NCBI RefSeq assembly: GCF_016862175.1
Contig: NZ_BOML01000034.1
Span: 87,652-151,651, forward strand
Source: Paractinoplanes durhamensis
GTDB lineage: Bacteria > Actinomycetota > Actinomycetes > Mycobacteriales > Micromonosporaceae
Length of the DNA stretch: 64,000 bases
Direction: 5' to 3'
The position numbers and the translations under genes were made by a program. Positions 1-10,206 of the stretch are shown piece after piece (position 1 is the first letter of the stretch; every line of letters begins with the position of its first letter). The notes under the pieces were generated by a model. The model was given only the letters and a program-made list of their open reading frames with translations. It was not told the DNA's origin and made no database searches.

Positions 1-588
1 ACGCTCTCCGGCCCGGCACAGGCTGCCGACGCCGCGCTCACTCCGCCCAGCGGTCAGGTCACGCTCGACGTGCAGACCGTCAACGGCTCCGGCTGCCCGG
101 CCGGCACCGCGTCGGCCGCGATGCAGTCCGACAACACCGCTTTCAAGATCAGCTATACGCAGTACCTGGCCGAGGACGGCGGGACCACCGACCCCACCGC
201 CTTCCGCAAGAACTGCCAGGTCAACGTGCTCGTGCACATCCCGCAGGGGTTCACCTTCGCGATCGCGCGGGCCGACTACTGGGGCAAGATGCACCTGGAG
301 TCCGGCGCCACCGCGCTCGAGCGGGCCAACTACTACTTCCAGGGCTCGTCCGACAACAACTACGTCGACCACACCTTCACCGGGCCGTACGACGGCAGCT
401 GGCGGTCCACCGACATCACCGAGACCGCCGATCTGGTCTGGGCGCCGTGCGGCGTCACGCGCAGCCTGAACATCAACACCGAGCTGCGGGTCAACGCCGG
501 CACCTCGACGCGGCGCAGCTACATCTCGATGCGCGCCTCGGACGGCGAGGTCTACACCCTGGTCCAGTTCCAATGGAAGACGTGCTGA
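1..588 (+). CDS. secreted DUF4360-type protein (5' end missing)
   Basis: The reading frame is open from base 1, so the start lies left of the window. The first visible residues (LSGPAQAADAA) look like the end of a signal peptide with an AQA/AA cleavage region, so the mature protein is probably exported. The mature part, about 180 residues, starts with a beta strand around VTLDVQTVNGSGCPAG and contains several cysteines, the last one at the C-terminus. This fits the DUF4360 family of small secreted actinobacterial and fungal proteins, whose function is unknown. A strong terminator hairpin follows 25 bases after the stop. Family assignment is by recognition only. Confidence 0.75.
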   Translation, partial: TLSGPAQAADAALTPPSGQVTLDVQTVNGSGCPAGTASAAMQSDNTAFKISYTQYLAEDGGTTDPTAFRKNCQVNVLVHIPQGFTFAIARADYWGKMHLESGATALERANYYFQGSSDNNYVDHTFTGPYDGSWRSTDITETADLVWAPCGVTRSLNINTELRVNAGTSTRRSYISMRASDGEVYTLVQFQWKTC

Positions 589-613
589 CGCTGGGGCGGT
601 CAGCACTGCACAA

Positions 614-643
614 GGGGCGGGCGGCCGGCTGGCCGCCCGCCCC
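614..643. terminator. rho-independent-type hairpin
   Basis: A perfect 13-bp GC stem (614-626 with 631-643) with a 4-base loop GGCT. It sits between the secreted protein gene and the oppositely oriented tRNA-Arg and could stop transcription from both sides. There is no T-tract, as is usual in actinomycetes. Confidence 0.75.
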
Positions 644-671
644 GCTGTGTCATGGGCTGTGTCGAGGTATG

Positions 672-744
672 CGCGCCCGGCAGGATTCGAACCTGCGACC
701 GACGGATTAGAAGTCCGTTGCTCTATCCGCTGAGCTACGAGCGC
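672..744 (-). tRNA. tRNA-Arg (anticodon TCT)
   Basis: The minus strand folds as a cloverleaf: acceptor 744-738 pairs with 679-673 with one G-U pair, the D arm starts TAGCTCAG, the anticodon stem ACGGA/TCCGT encloses loop CTTCTAA, and the T arm is GCAGG-TTCGAAT-CCTGC. The anticodon TCT reads AGA, a rare codon in this GC-rich genome. Discriminator base is G at 672; CCA is not encoded. Confidence 0.95.
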
Positions 745-759
745 CCGGCCAGCCACATA

Positions 760-1779
760 CTAAGCGGTCGCCCCGGACTTGTCGTCCGCCTTGTCCTCCG
801 GTGCCGGTGGCACCTCGATCTCCGGGGTCCCGGGCGCCGGCACGAAGGCATCCACCCAGCGGCCCAACTCGCGGAACACCGACGTGCGCACGTCCTTGCC
901 GGAGAGCGTCAGGTCGTGCATGCCGCCGTCGAAGCGGGCGATCGTCACCATCGGGCCCAGGCCCGGTGCCCAGCGGGCGATGTGCTCGACGTCCAGCACC
1001 GCGTCGGTCAGCCGGACATCCTCCGCCCAGCCGCGGCCCCGGAACGTGCGGGTCGAGCAGGCCACCAGCACCGGCGCGTCGATCGACAACCCGGCGCGCA
1101 GCCGGGCCTGGCCGCGGCGGATCGCCTGCAGCCAGCCGGCCGTCACCGGGAAACTCTCGATCGGCTTCCAGGCCAGGTCGTACGTCCACTCGCCACGGTG
1201 GTCGCGGTGCAGGCTCTCGCCGTAGACGGTCAGCCCGGCGGTGGGAATCTTCCGGTACGGCGTGCGGCCGCTCACCGCCAGCAGCGAGGCCATCAGCGGG
1301 CCCTTCATCAGCCACGGGATGTTGAAGTCGAAGAACGGGCTGTTCAGGAACAGGCCGTCGACGATGCCGCGGCCCTGCCGGGCGTGCGACCAGAGTGACG
1401 TGATCAGGCCACCGGTGGAGTGGCCGGCCACCAGCATCTGGTCGTGGCCGTCCACCTCGCGGATGATCCGGGCCGCCTCGTCGAGCTCCGGGAAGTAGTC
1501 GGTGAGGCTGCGGGCGAAGTTCGGCGTCTGGTGCGGCAGCAGGCTGCGGCCGTACTTGCGCAGGTCGAGGGCGTAGAAGTCCCACCCGCGCTCGACGAAG
1601 AAGTCGGCCAGATGGGTCTGGAAGAAGTAGTCCACGAAGCCGTGCACGTAGAGCACCGCGCGACGACTCGGCTGTTCGCCCCGGCGGCGGACCAGGGTCG
1701 CGACCACCGGACCCTCGTCGTCGGGAACCAGCTCGATCGTGTGCCGCTCATAGGGCAGTCCCAGGACGTCGATCTCCAC
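760..1779 (-). CDS. alpha/beta hydrolase, serine aminopeptidase (lysophospholipase-like)
   Basis: A 339-residue alpha/beta-hydrolase. The oxyanion region is YVHGF near residue 45, the nucleophile elbow is GHSTGG near residue 120, and a late acid and His (FDGGMHD near 295) complete a plausible triad. The overall pattern matches the hydrolase_4/lysophospholipase group, usually cytoplasmic esterases acting on acylglycerols or lysolipids. No signal peptide is visible. The C-terminus carries a short Pro/Glu/Lys-rich tail. It lies just after the tRNA-Arg on the same strand and is divergent from ssb. The true substrate cannot be read from sequence. Confidence 0.85.
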   Translation of the reverse strand: MEIDVLGLPYERHTIELVPDDEGPVVATLVRRRGEQPSRRAVLYVHGFVDYFFQTHLADFFVERGWDFYALDLRKYGRSLLPHQTPNFARSLTDYFPELDEAARIIREVDGHDQMLVAGHSTGGLITSLWSHARQGRGIVDGLFLNSPFFDFNIPWLMKGPLMASLLAVSGRTPYRKIPTAGLTVYGESLHRDHRGEWTYDLAWKPIESFPVTAGWLQAIRRGQARLRAGLSIDAPVLVACSTRTFRGRGWAEDVRLTDAVLDVEHIARWAPGLGPMVTIARFDGGMHDLTLSGKDVRTSVFRELGRWVDAFVPAPGTPEIEVPPAPEDKADDKSGATA

Positions 1780-1933
1780 GACCCCAGGCTACCCACACCG
1801 GGGCGCCGTCATAACAGATCCTTCAGCCTTGCGACCGATATCCCCAACCGGCGGTTGTCCACAGGCCCTCCGCCTTCGGTCCGCCGTTGCCGACATGCTC
1901 GTCCCCTCAACCGCACCAACACAGGAGGGCTCA

Positions 1934-2560
1934 GTGTTCGACACCAACCTCGTCATCGTGGGCAACGTGCTCGCGGCTCCCGAGTGGCGGCGCATCGCCA
2001 GCTCCGGATCGCTGGTTGCCAACTTCCGGGTCGCGTCCACGGCCCGGCGTTACGACCGGGAGAACGCCCGCTGGGTCGACGGCAACAATCTGCGGGTCCG
2101 GGTCACCGCCTGGCGCCGGCTCGCCGAGGGCGTCGCCTCGTCGGTCACCGTCGGCGATCCGGTGATCGTCTACGGCCGGCTCTACACCCGCGACTGGACC
2201 GACGAGAACAACAACCCCCGCGTCTCGTACGAGATGGAGGCGTTCTCGATCGGTCACGACCTGGCCCGCGGGAAGGCCCAGTTCTTCCGGACCAAGGCCG
2301 GCCAGGCAACCGGCGAGATCGAGGACGCCGAGGCGGAAACCGTGGTCGACGGCGAAATGTCGCTGCCGGTGAGCGCCGAGGAGATCCCGATCTCGTACGG
2401 CGACGGGCTGCCCCTCTCGGCCGCGGAGGAGCCCACCTTCCCCGAGGTCCCGCCCGCCCCGGACGACGATCTCACCCTGGAGGTGGAACGACTGGTCGCG
2501 GCGGAACCGGCGGCCGCCCGGCGGTCGCGCCGGCCGAAGCGGGAGCCGGTGGCGGCCTGA
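1934..2560 (+). CDS. ssb: single-stranded DNA-binding protein, SsbB-type paralogue
   Basis: A 208-residue protein starting at GTG 1934, chosen because AGGAGGG lies at 1923-1929 and the OB fold begins at once (NLVIVGNVL). The OB domain covers about residues 1-115 (NFRVASTARRYDR, WVDGNNLRVRVTAWRRLAE, VTVGDPVIVYGRL). The long tail is acidic in the middle (PDDDLTLEVE) but ends basic (RRPKREPVAA) and lacks the DDDIPF-like tip that replicative SSBs use to recruit partners. This resembles the second SSB of actinobacteria (M. tuberculosis Rv2478c, Streptomyces SsbB), linked to chromosome handling during sporulation or repair rather than to bulk replication. Paralogue assignment is inferred from the missing tip and from gene order. 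Confidence 0.88.
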   Translation: MFDTNLVIVGNVLAAPEWRRIASSGSLVANFRVASTARRYDRENARWVDGNNLRVRVTAWRRLAEGVASSVTVGDPVIVYGRLYTRDWTDENNNPRVSYEMEAFSIGHDLARGKAQFFRTKAGQATGEIEDAEAETVVDGEMSLPVSAEEIPISYGDGLPLSAAEEPTFPEVPPAPDDDLTLEVERLVAAEPAAARRSRRPKREPVAA

Positions 2561-2669
2561 GGCGGATTCACCCGTCCGAACGGGGTGGCCCGAACGTTCC
2601 GTCGCATCGGGCCACCCGGCGGACCCGCCCGGGTGGGCCGCGCCCGGGCCGGGCGGGCAGACTGAACCC

Positions 2670-3128
2670 GTGCTGTTGAAGGAGATCCGCGCGATCGCGG
2701 GCGAGACACTGGTGATTTCGCCCAACGACCAGGACGCCGAGCACGCCAACACCAACTGGCTCGGCGCTCCACCGCACGAGCGCATGGGCTTGTCGGCCGA
2801 CGAGGTGGTGGCCGCCTTCGAGGAGACGGCCGAGCTGCTGCGCGATCAGGTGGCGGGAAAACACCAGGGGCCGGTCACGTTCTACGTCTGGCACGACGGG
2901 CAAGCCGGGCAGTTGCGCTGCTCCGCCGGTTCGTGCCCGCACGACAAGCTGCCGTTCGGTTCGCCCTACCGGACGACCAGCGATCTGCACTCGATCGTCA
3001 CCGAATTTCTGGTGGACCGGGCGCCGGGCGCCATCGCCTGGGGTCAACTGGAACCGGTGCCGATACCGTCCGATCCGGCGGCGGAGGCCGACGAGTTCCC
3101 GGTCTGGGTGTGCGATCTGCAACCGTAA
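2670..3128 (+). CDS. conserved hypothetical protein
   Basis: A 152-residue acidic protein from GTG 2670. I do not recognise the family. It has no signal peptide or membrane segment. Visible features are a CSAGSCPHDKLPFG stretch with two cysteines and a histidine near residues 91-98, and aromatic-rich beta-like segments (VTFYVWHDG, EFPVWVCDL). No ribosome site stands before the GTG, so the message may be leaderless. It sits between ssb and cobD with a 34-base gap to cobD. Third-position GC is high, as expected for a real gene. Confidence 0.65.
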   Translation: MLLKEIRAIAGETLVISPNDQDAEHANTNWLGAPPHERMGLSADEVVAAFEETAELLRDQVAGKHQGPVTFYVWHDGQAGQLRCSAGSCPHDKLPFGSPYRTTSDLHSIVTEFLVDRAPGAIAWGQLEPVPIPSDPAAEADEFPVWVCDLQP

Positions 3129-3162
3129 GGTCGGAAATTTCAATACATGGGGGAAAGCGCGC

Positions 3163-4125
3163 ATGGCCAAGAACAGTGGTTCGGCGGACGCCGTGGGGCT
3201 GATCGCCGGGTTCCTGCTCGACGCCGTGCTCGGTGACCCACGACGGTTCCACCCGGTCGCCGGCTTCGGCACGGCGGCCGGTGCGCTCGAGAAGAAGGTG
3301 TACGCACCGAACCGCCGGTCCGGTGCCGTGTTCACCGCCGTCGCCGTCGGCGGGCCCGCACTGCTGGGGCTCGCCGGGGCGGCGGCCACCCGGCGGCGGC
3401 CGGTCGCCCGGGCGGCGCTGGTCGCGGCCGCCACCTGGACCGTGCTCGGCGGCCGCACGCTGCGCCGGGAGTCCCGGATCATGGCCGGCCACCTGGACGC
3501 CGGGGATCTGCCGGCCGCCCGCGGGCGGCTCAACCACCTGTGCGGGCGCGATCCCTCGACATCGGACGAGCCGGAGCTGGCCCGGGCCACCGTCGAGTCG
3601 GTCGCCGAGAACACGTCGGACGCCGTGGTGGCGCCGCTGATCTGGGGCGGTCTGCTCGGGCTGCCGGGTCTGCTGGCCTACCGGGCGGCGAACACCCTGG
3701 ACGCCATGGTCGGGCACCGCTCGGCCCGCTACGCACGCTTCGGCACCCCGTCGGCGCGGCTCGACGACCTGCTCAACCTGGTGCCGTCGCGGCTGACCGG
3801 GCTGCTGACCGTCGCGGTGTCGCCGGTCGCGGGCGGGTCGCCGGCCGAGGCGCTGCGAGTCTTCAAACGCGACCGCAACGATCACCCGTCGCCCAACGCC
3901 GGCCAGTGCGAGTCGGCCATGGCCGGGGCGCTGGGGGTTCGGCTCGGCGGGCGAAACGTCTATTTCGGACGAACTGAGGTGCGGCCGTTCCTCGGTGACG
4001 GCCCGCGACCGTCGGCCGGGCATCTGCGCCGGGCCGCGCGGGTCTCCGGTGCGGTCGGCGCGGCGGCCGCGGTGCTCGCCGCCGGGCTGGCGCTGAGCCG
4101 TGGCTTCTCCCGGATCTCCCGATGA
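3163..4125 (+). CDS. cobD: cobalamin biosynthesis protein CobD/CbiB
   Basis: Adenosylcobinamide-phosphate synthase, the integral membrane enzyme that attaches the aminopropanol arm to adenosylcobyric acid. The 320-residue protein has the family landmarks GDPRRFHPV near residue 24, ESVAENTSDAVVAPL near 145, YRAANTLDAMVGH near 175, and SPNAGQCESAMAGALG near 243, along with several hydrophobic segments. ATG 3163 follows a GGGGGAAAG purine stretch. The stop overlaps the cobQ start (ATGA), so the two are translationally coupled. Confidence 0.93.
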   Translation: MAKNSGSADAVGLIAGFLLDAVLGDPRRFHPVAGFGTAAGALEKKVYAPNRRSGAVFTAVAVGGPALLGLAGAAATRRRPVARAALVAAATWTVLGGRTLRRESRIMAGHLDAGDLPAARGRLNHLCGRDPSTSDEPELARATVESVAENTSDAVVAPLIWGGLLGLPGLLAYRAANTLDAMVGHRSARYARFGTPSARLDDLLNLVPSRLTGLLTVAVSPVAGGSPAEALRVFKRDRNDHPSPNAGQCESAMAGALGVRLGGRNVYFGRTEVRPFLGDGPRPSAGHLRRAARVSGAVGAAAAVLAAGLALSRGFSRISR

Positions 4126-5648
4126 GCGGCGGGCTGCTGGTCGCCGGGACCACATCGGACGCCGGCAAGAGCGTGCTGACCGCCGGGATCTGCCGCTGGC
4201 TGCACCGGCGCGGGGTCCTGGTGGCGCCGTTCAAGGCGCAGAACATGTCGAACAACTCGGCCGTCGTGGTCGGTGCCGACGGCCGCGGCGGCGAGCTCGG
4301 CCGGGCGCAGGCCATGCAGGCGGCGGCGTGCGGGATCGCGCCGGACGTGCGGTTCAACCCGGTGCTGCTCAAGCCGGGCAGCGATCGGTCCAGCCAGGTC
4401 GTGCTGCTCGGCGAGGCGGTCGGCACGGTCACCGCCGGCAACTACCGGGAGATGCGGGCGCGGCTCGCCGGCACCGCCTTCGCGACCCTCGCCGAGCTGC
4501 GTACCGAGTACGACGCGGTGATCTGCGAGGGGGCCGGCAGCCCGGCCGAGATCAACCTGCGGGACGGCGACTTCGTCAACATGGGCCTGGCCCGCGCGGC
4601 CGGCCTGCCCGCGATCGTGGTCGGCGACATCGACCGCGGCGGCGTCTTCGCGGCGTTGTTCGGCACCGTCGCCCTGCTCAGCCCCGAGGATCAGGCGCTG
4701 GTCAGCGGCTTCGTCATCAACAAGTTCCGCGGCGACCTCGGCCTGCTGCAACCGGGCCTCGACATGATCACCAAGGCCACCGGCCGGCCGGTGCACGGCG
4801 TGCTGCCGTTCCATCTCGAGGTGTGGCTCGACGCCGAGGACTCGCTCGCCTACGGGCGGACGCTCGGCCGGCCCGGACCGCCGCGCGGCACCGAGTGGCT
4901 GCGGGTCGCCGTGGTGCGGCTGCCGCGCATCTCCAACGCCACCGACGCCGAGGCCCTCGCCACCGAACCGGGCGTGCGGGTGCAGCTGACCATCGAGCCG
5001 GGCGACATCGCCGACGCCGACCTGGTCGTGCTGCCCGGGTCGAAGGCGACCGTCAGCGACCTCGCCTGGCTGCGCAAGCGGGGTCTCGACGACGCGATCC
5101 GGCGGCACGCGGCGGCCGGCAAGCCGGTGCTGGGCATCTGCGGCGGCTTCCAGATGCTAGCCCGCAGCATCGACGACGAGGTGGAGAGCGGCCTCGGCAC
5201 GGTCGCCGGCCTCGGGCTGCTGCCGGTGGACATCGCGTTCGCCGCGCGCAAGACCCTCGCCCGGCCGGCCGGGGACGGGCTCGGTGCACCGGTGAGCGGT
5301 TACGAGATCCACCACGGGTTCGTGTCGGCCGGGTCCCCGCCGCCGCTGCTGCACTACGCCGACGGGCGGCCCGAGGGTGCGGTGGCCGGCAACGTGTTCG
5401 GCACGCACTGGCACGGCGCGTTCGAGTCCGACGAGTTCCGGCGGCGGTTCCTCACCTCGGCGGCGCGGCTGGCCGGCCGGTCCGGGTTCGCGGTGGCGCC
5501 GGACACCCGGTTCGCGGCCGTCCGCGAGCGGGCCCTCGACGTGCTCGGCGACCTGGTCGAGGAGCACCTGGACACCGACGCGCTGTGGCGGCTGATCGAG
5601 CAGGGGCCGCCGGCCGGGCTGCCGTTCGTGCCGCCCGGCGCGCCATGA
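4122..5648 (+). CDS. cobQ: cobyric acid synthase CobQ/CbiP
   Basis: Amidates four side chains of adenosyl-cobyrinate a,c-diamide using glutamine and ATP. The 508-residue protein has an N-terminal dethiobiotin-synthetase-like ATPase domain (GTTSDAGKS at 9-17, KAQNMSNNS near 37) and a C-terminal class I glutaminase-like domain with the nucleophile in GICGGFQ (Cys340) and a histidine in GTHWHG near 430. Length and both active sites are normal. Start ATG 4122 overlaps the cobD stop and the next gene begins 4 bases before the cobQ stop, so cobD-cobQ-kinase-peptidase reads as one operon. Confidence 0.95.
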   Translation: MSGGLLVAGTTSDAGKSVLTAGICRWLHRRGVLVAPFKAQNMSNNSAVVVGADGRGGELGRAQAMQAAACGIAPDVRFNPVLLKPGSDRSSQVVLLGEAVGTVTAGNYREMRARLAGTAFATLAELRTEYDAVICEGAGSPAEINLRDGDFVNMGLARAAGLPAIVVGDIDRGGVFAALFGTVALLSPEDQALVSGFVINKFRGDLGLLQPGLDMITKATGRPVHGVLPFHLEVWLDAEDSLAYGRTLGRPGPPRGTEWLRVAVVRLPRISNATDAEALATEPGVRVQLTIEPGDIADADLVVLPGSKATVSDLAWLRKRGLDDAIRRHAAAGKPVLGICGGFQMLARSIDDEVESGLGTVAGLGLLPVDIAFAARKTLARPAGDGLGAPVSGYEIHHGFVSAGSPPPLLHYADGRPEGAVAGNVFGTHWHGAFESDEFRRRFLTSAARLAGRSGFAVAPDTRFAAVRERALDVLGDLVEEHLDTDALWRLIEQGPPAGLPFVPPGAP

Positions 5649-6232
5649 GATACGCGGAGCTGGCCGCGCATCTTCTCGACCAGCCACCGCGACTCGGTCG
5701 CATCCGGCTCGCCGCCGTCGACGGGCCGAGCGGGGCCGGCAAGACCGTGTTCGCGGGCCGGCTCGCCGCCGAGCTCGGCGCCCCGGTCGTGCACACCGAC
5801 GACCTGCTCGACGGGTGGGACGACCAGTTCAGCTTCTGGACGCGGCTCGAAGAGCTGGTGCTCGGGCCGCTGCGGCGCGGCGAGACCGCCGTCTACCGGG
5901 GTTACCGATGGGACACCGGGGCGTTCGACGGGCCGGAGCTCACGGTCGCGCCCGCTCCGGCCGTACTCCTGGAGGGGGTGAGTGCCGCGCGGCGCTCGAT
6001 CCGGCCCGAGCTGAGCCTTTCGGTTTTCGTCCTGGCCCCTCCTGACCTGCGGTTTCGGCGCGCGGTGGAGCGCGACGGCGACGACAGCGTTGCTTTCCGG
6101 GCGTACCTTGAGCGGTGGCGTGCTGCCGAGGACCGGCACTTCGCCGAGGACCGGACCGCCGCTGCCGCCGACCTGATCGTCGACGGTGCCGCGGCGGTCG
6201 GCGACGATCGCTTCAGAGGGCGGGGACGATGA
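5645..6232 (+). CDS. uridine kinase-like P-loop NTPase
   Basis: A 195-residue P-loop protein with GPSGAGKT at residues 27-34, an aspartate pair (HTDDLLDGWDDQ) after the second strand, and a Walker-B-like VLLEGV segment near 113. This layout is that of the uridine kinase/AAA_17 group of small-molecule kinases in the cytoplasm. Start ATG 5645 overlaps the cobQ stop and its own stop overlaps the next ATG. The location beside cobD-cobQ hints at a shared transcript, but no cobinamide-kinase (CobU/CobP) signature is present, so the substrate is unknown. Confidence 0.8.
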   Translation: MRYAELAAHLLDQPPRLGRIRLAAVDGPSGAGKTVFAGRLAAELGAPVVHTDDLLDGWDDQFSFWTRLEELVLGPLRRGETAVYRGYRWDTGAFDGPELTVAPAPAVLLEGVSAARRSIRPELSLSVFVLAPPDLRFRRAVERDGDDSVAFRAYLERWRAAEDRHFAEDRTAAAADLIVDGAAAVGDDRFRGRGR

Positions 6233-7275
6233 CCGACGAAGAGAGCCGTCCGGTACGCCGGCGGGTGACGCTCACCGGAATCAGCTCGCGGGCCTGGGAA
6301 CACCCGGCCGACCGCGGCGCACTGACCGCGCTGCGCGAGCTGCGCGGCTTCGACGACCTGGTGAAGGCGTTCTTCGGCATGTGGAACGAGCGGGGTTTCC
6401 GCCTGCAGTTCCTGGCCGGCGCCATCCGTGTCGACCACCGGCAGTACCCACGCGTCTACCAGCGCTACACCGAGGCGGCGGCCACCCTCGACGTGGCCGA
6501 GCTGCCCGAGCTCTACGTCAACCAGTCGCCGATCATCAACGGGCAGGCGATCGGTCTCAACAAGCCGTTCATCGTGATCACCACGGCCGCGGTGGAGAAG
6601 CTCGACGACGACGAGCTGCGCGCGGTGCTCGGGCACGAGCTGGGTCACGTGCTCAGCGGGCACTCCGTCTACAAGACCATCATGATGATCCTCACCGCGT
6701 GGACCGCGAACGTGAGCTGGCTGCCGGTCGGCGTGCTGGCGCTGCGCGGGATCATCGCGGCGATGCTCGAGTGGTGGCGCAAGGCCGAGCTCTCCGCCGA
6801 CCGGGCCGGTCTGCTCGCCGGTCAGGACCCGGCCGCCTCGATCCGCCTGCTGATGAAACTGGCCGGCGGCGGCGACCTGTCGCAGATCGACACGGCCGCG
6901 TTCCTGGAGCAGGCCGCCGAGTACGAAAGCGGCGGCGACCTGCGGGACAGCATCCACAAGTTCGGCATGACCCTGGGCAGCACCCACCCGGTGCCGGTGG
7001 CCCGGGCCGCCGACCTGCGTAGATGGGTCGACTCGGGGGAGTACGCACGGATCCTCGGCGGCGAATACCCGCGTCGCGACGACGACGGCAACGCCTCGGT
7101 CGCCGACGACGTGAAGGCCGCCGCCAACTCCTACCGGGAGAGCTTCACCACCTCGCAGGACCCGTTGGTCAACCTGGTCCGCAAGGTCGGCGGCGGCGCT
7201 GCCGACCTGGCCGGCTCGGCGGCCCGCGGTGCCCGCGACTGGGCCTCCACCCGAGGGCGGGATTCCGCCGAATAA
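6229..7275 (+). CDS. M48 family zinc metallopeptidase
   Basis: A 348-residue M48/Ste24-HtpX-type metalloprotease. The zinc-binding HELGH motif is at residues 136-140 and the third ligand is probably Glu187 in AELSADR. Hydrophobic segments flank the active site (about 150-180), so it is likely membrane-associated. The C-terminal 60 residues are polar and Gly/Ala-rich. Start ATG 6229 overlaps the preceding stop. Members act in membrane-protein quality control or lipoprotein processing; the substrate here is unknown. Confidence 0.88.
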   Translation: MTDEESRPVRRRVTLTGISSRAWEHPADRGALTALRELRGFDDLVKAFFGMWNERGFRLQFLAGAIRVDHRQYPRVYQRYTEAAATLDVAELPELYVNQSPIINGQAIGLNKPFIVITTAAVEKLDDDELRAVLGHELGHVLSGHSVYKTIMMILTAWTANVSWLPVGVLALRGIIAAMLEWWRKAELSADRAGLLAGQDPAASIRLLMKLAGGGDLSQIDTAAFLEQAAEYESGGDLRDSIHKFGMTLGSTHPVPVARAADLRRWVDSGEYARILGGEYPRRDDDGNASVADDVKAAANSYRESFTTSQDPLVNLVRKVGGGAADLAGSAARGARDWASTRGRDSAE

Positions 7276-7292
7276 GCCCCTAGGATCGGCTC

Positions 7293-8645
7293 ATGAGCTT
7301 GAGTGAAACCGATCTGCGCGCTGCGATCGCGCGCGAGATGCCCGGGGTCCGTGCCGACCTGGAAAACCTGGTCCGAATCCCCGGCATCGCCTTCGAGGGC
7401 TTCGACCACACCCAGGTCGAGCGGTCCGCGGAGGCCGTCGCCGAGCTGCTGCGCGGCTGCGGGCTCGAGACGGAGATCGTCCGGCACGGCGGCCAGCCCG
7501 CGGTCATCGGCCGCAGGCAGGCCCCGGCCGGCGCGCCCACCGTGCTGCTCTACGCGCACCACGACGTGCAGCCGGTCGGCGACGTGTCGCTGTGGACCAG
7601 CGACCCGTTCGAGCCGGTCGAGCGGGACGGCCGGCTCTACGGCCGCGGCGCCGCCGACGACAAGGCCGGCGTGATGGCGCACGTCGCCGCGTTGCGCGCG
7701 TTCGGCGACCAGCTGCCGGTCGGTGTGGTGGTCTTCGTCGAGGGCGAGGAGGAGTACGGCTCCGACTCGCTCAACGACATCATCGAGGCGCACACCGAGG
7801 AGCTGCGCTCGGACGTCATCGTGATCGCCGACTCCGGCAACTGGGACATCGGCCAGCCCGCGCTGACCACCTCGCTGCGCGGCATCGTCAACCTCTTCGC
7901 CGAGGTCCGGGTACTCAAGAGCGCCGTGCACAGCGGCATGTTCGGCGGCCCGATCCCGGACGCTCTGATGGTCCTGTCCCGGCTGCTGACCACCCTGCAC
8001 GACGACGAGGGTGACGTCGCGGTCGACGGCCTGATCGGCCGGGAGGGCGCGAGCGTCGACTACCCGGAGGAGCGGTTCCGCGAGGAGGGCGGCGTCGTCG
8101 ACGGCGTCAAGCTGCTCGGCCACGGCACCATCACCGACCGGATCTGGACCAAGCCCGCCATCTCGGTGCTCGGCATCGACGCGCCGCGCACCTTCGAGGC
8201 GGCGAACGCGTTGCAGCCCACCGCCAAGGCCAAGATCAGCGTTCGGCTGGCGCCCGGCGACGACCCCGATTCGGCGTACGCGGCGGTCCGCGCCCACCTG
8301 GAGAAGCACGTCCCGTGGGGCGCCCAGGTCGAGGTGACCCTGGAGGCCGGCGGCTCGCCGTGCGTGATCGACGCGACCGGCCCGGTCTACGACGCGGCCC
8401 GGGCCGCGTTCGCCGGCGCCTGGGACGGCACCCAGCCGGTGGACATGGGCGTCGGTGGCTCGATCCCGTTCATCGCCACCTTCCAGGAGCTGTTCCCGCA
8501 GGCGGCGATCCTGGTGACCGGCGTGGAAGACCCCTACTCCGGTGCGCACGGCCCCGACGAGAGCCTGCACCTGGGCGAGTTCGAGCGGGTCTGCGTGGCC
8601 GAGGCCCTGCTGCTCAAGAATGTGGCGGAGGCGCTGACGAGTTGA
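7293..8645 (+). CDS. M20 family dipeptidase / deacylase
   Basis: A 450-residue M20/M25/M40 metallopeptidase. Di-metal ligands and catalytic residues are visible: HHD at 89-91, ADDK with Asp122, and the Glu cluster VEGEEEYGS at about 149-157; a late HG (GAHGPDE) supplies the last ligand. A lid or dimerisation domain inserts in the middle (residues 200-310). The family hydrolyses dipeptides or N-acyl amino acids in the cytoplasm. The start ATG 7293 lies 17 bases after the M48 gene, and the FAD monooxygenase follows at 16 bases, so they may be co-transcribed. Confidence 0.9.
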   Translation: MSLSETDLRAAIAREMPGVRADLENLVRIPGIAFEGFDHTQVERSAEAVAELLRGCGLETEIVRHGGQPAVIGRRQAPAGAPTVLLYAHHDVQPVGDVSLWTSDPFEPVERDGRLYGRGAADDKAGVMAHVAALRAFGDQLPVGVVVFVEGEEEYGSDSLNDIIEAHTEELRSDVIVIADSGNWDIGQPALTTSLRGIVNLFAEVRVLKSAVHSGMFGGPIPDALMVLSRLLTTLHDDEGDVAVDGLIGREGASVDYPEERFREEGGVVDGVKLLGHGTITDRIWTKPAISVLGIDAPRTFEAANALQPTAKAKISVRLAPGDDPDSAYAAVRAHLEKHVPWGAQVEVTLEAGGSPCVIDATGPVYDAARAAFAGAWDGTQPVDMGVGGSIPFIATFQELFPQAAILVTGVEDPYSGAHGPDESLHLGEFERVCVAEALLLKNVAEALTS

Positions 8646-8661
8646 AGGAGGCGGGTCGCCG

Positions 8662-10134
<1,473 letters not shown>

Positions 10135-10192
10135 GTGACGTTCCCGGCCGGGTGAAGCAGGTGCGGCCGTCGATCAGATCCTGTTAGGATCT

Positions 10193-10206
10193 CGAACATG
10201 CGTTCG
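10193..10206. promoter_or_regulatory. LexA (SOS) box overlapping a start codon
   Basis: CGAACATGCGTTCG matches every position of the Gram-positive/actinobacterial SOS consensus CGAAC-RNRY-GTTCG. The arms extend by one further pair (T10192/A10207). The ATG of the downstream 98-codon gene lies at 10198-10200, inside the box, and a TAGGAT -10-like hexamer is at 10185-10190. A second perfect palindrome AGATCCT-GTT-AGGATCT (10176-10192) overlaps the -10. Confidence 0.8.

Noticed and set aside
1420..2679. Long arginine/proline-rich frame on the + strand across the hydrolase and ssb genes
   Set aside because: It is a high-GC shadow of genes recognised in other frames, like many similar long antisense frames through this window.
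3129..3162. Cobalamin riboswitch before cobD, cobB or cobC
   Set aside because: The leaders before cobD (34 bases), cobB (about 100 bases) and cobC (about 65 bases) are too short and show no B12-box-like sequence.
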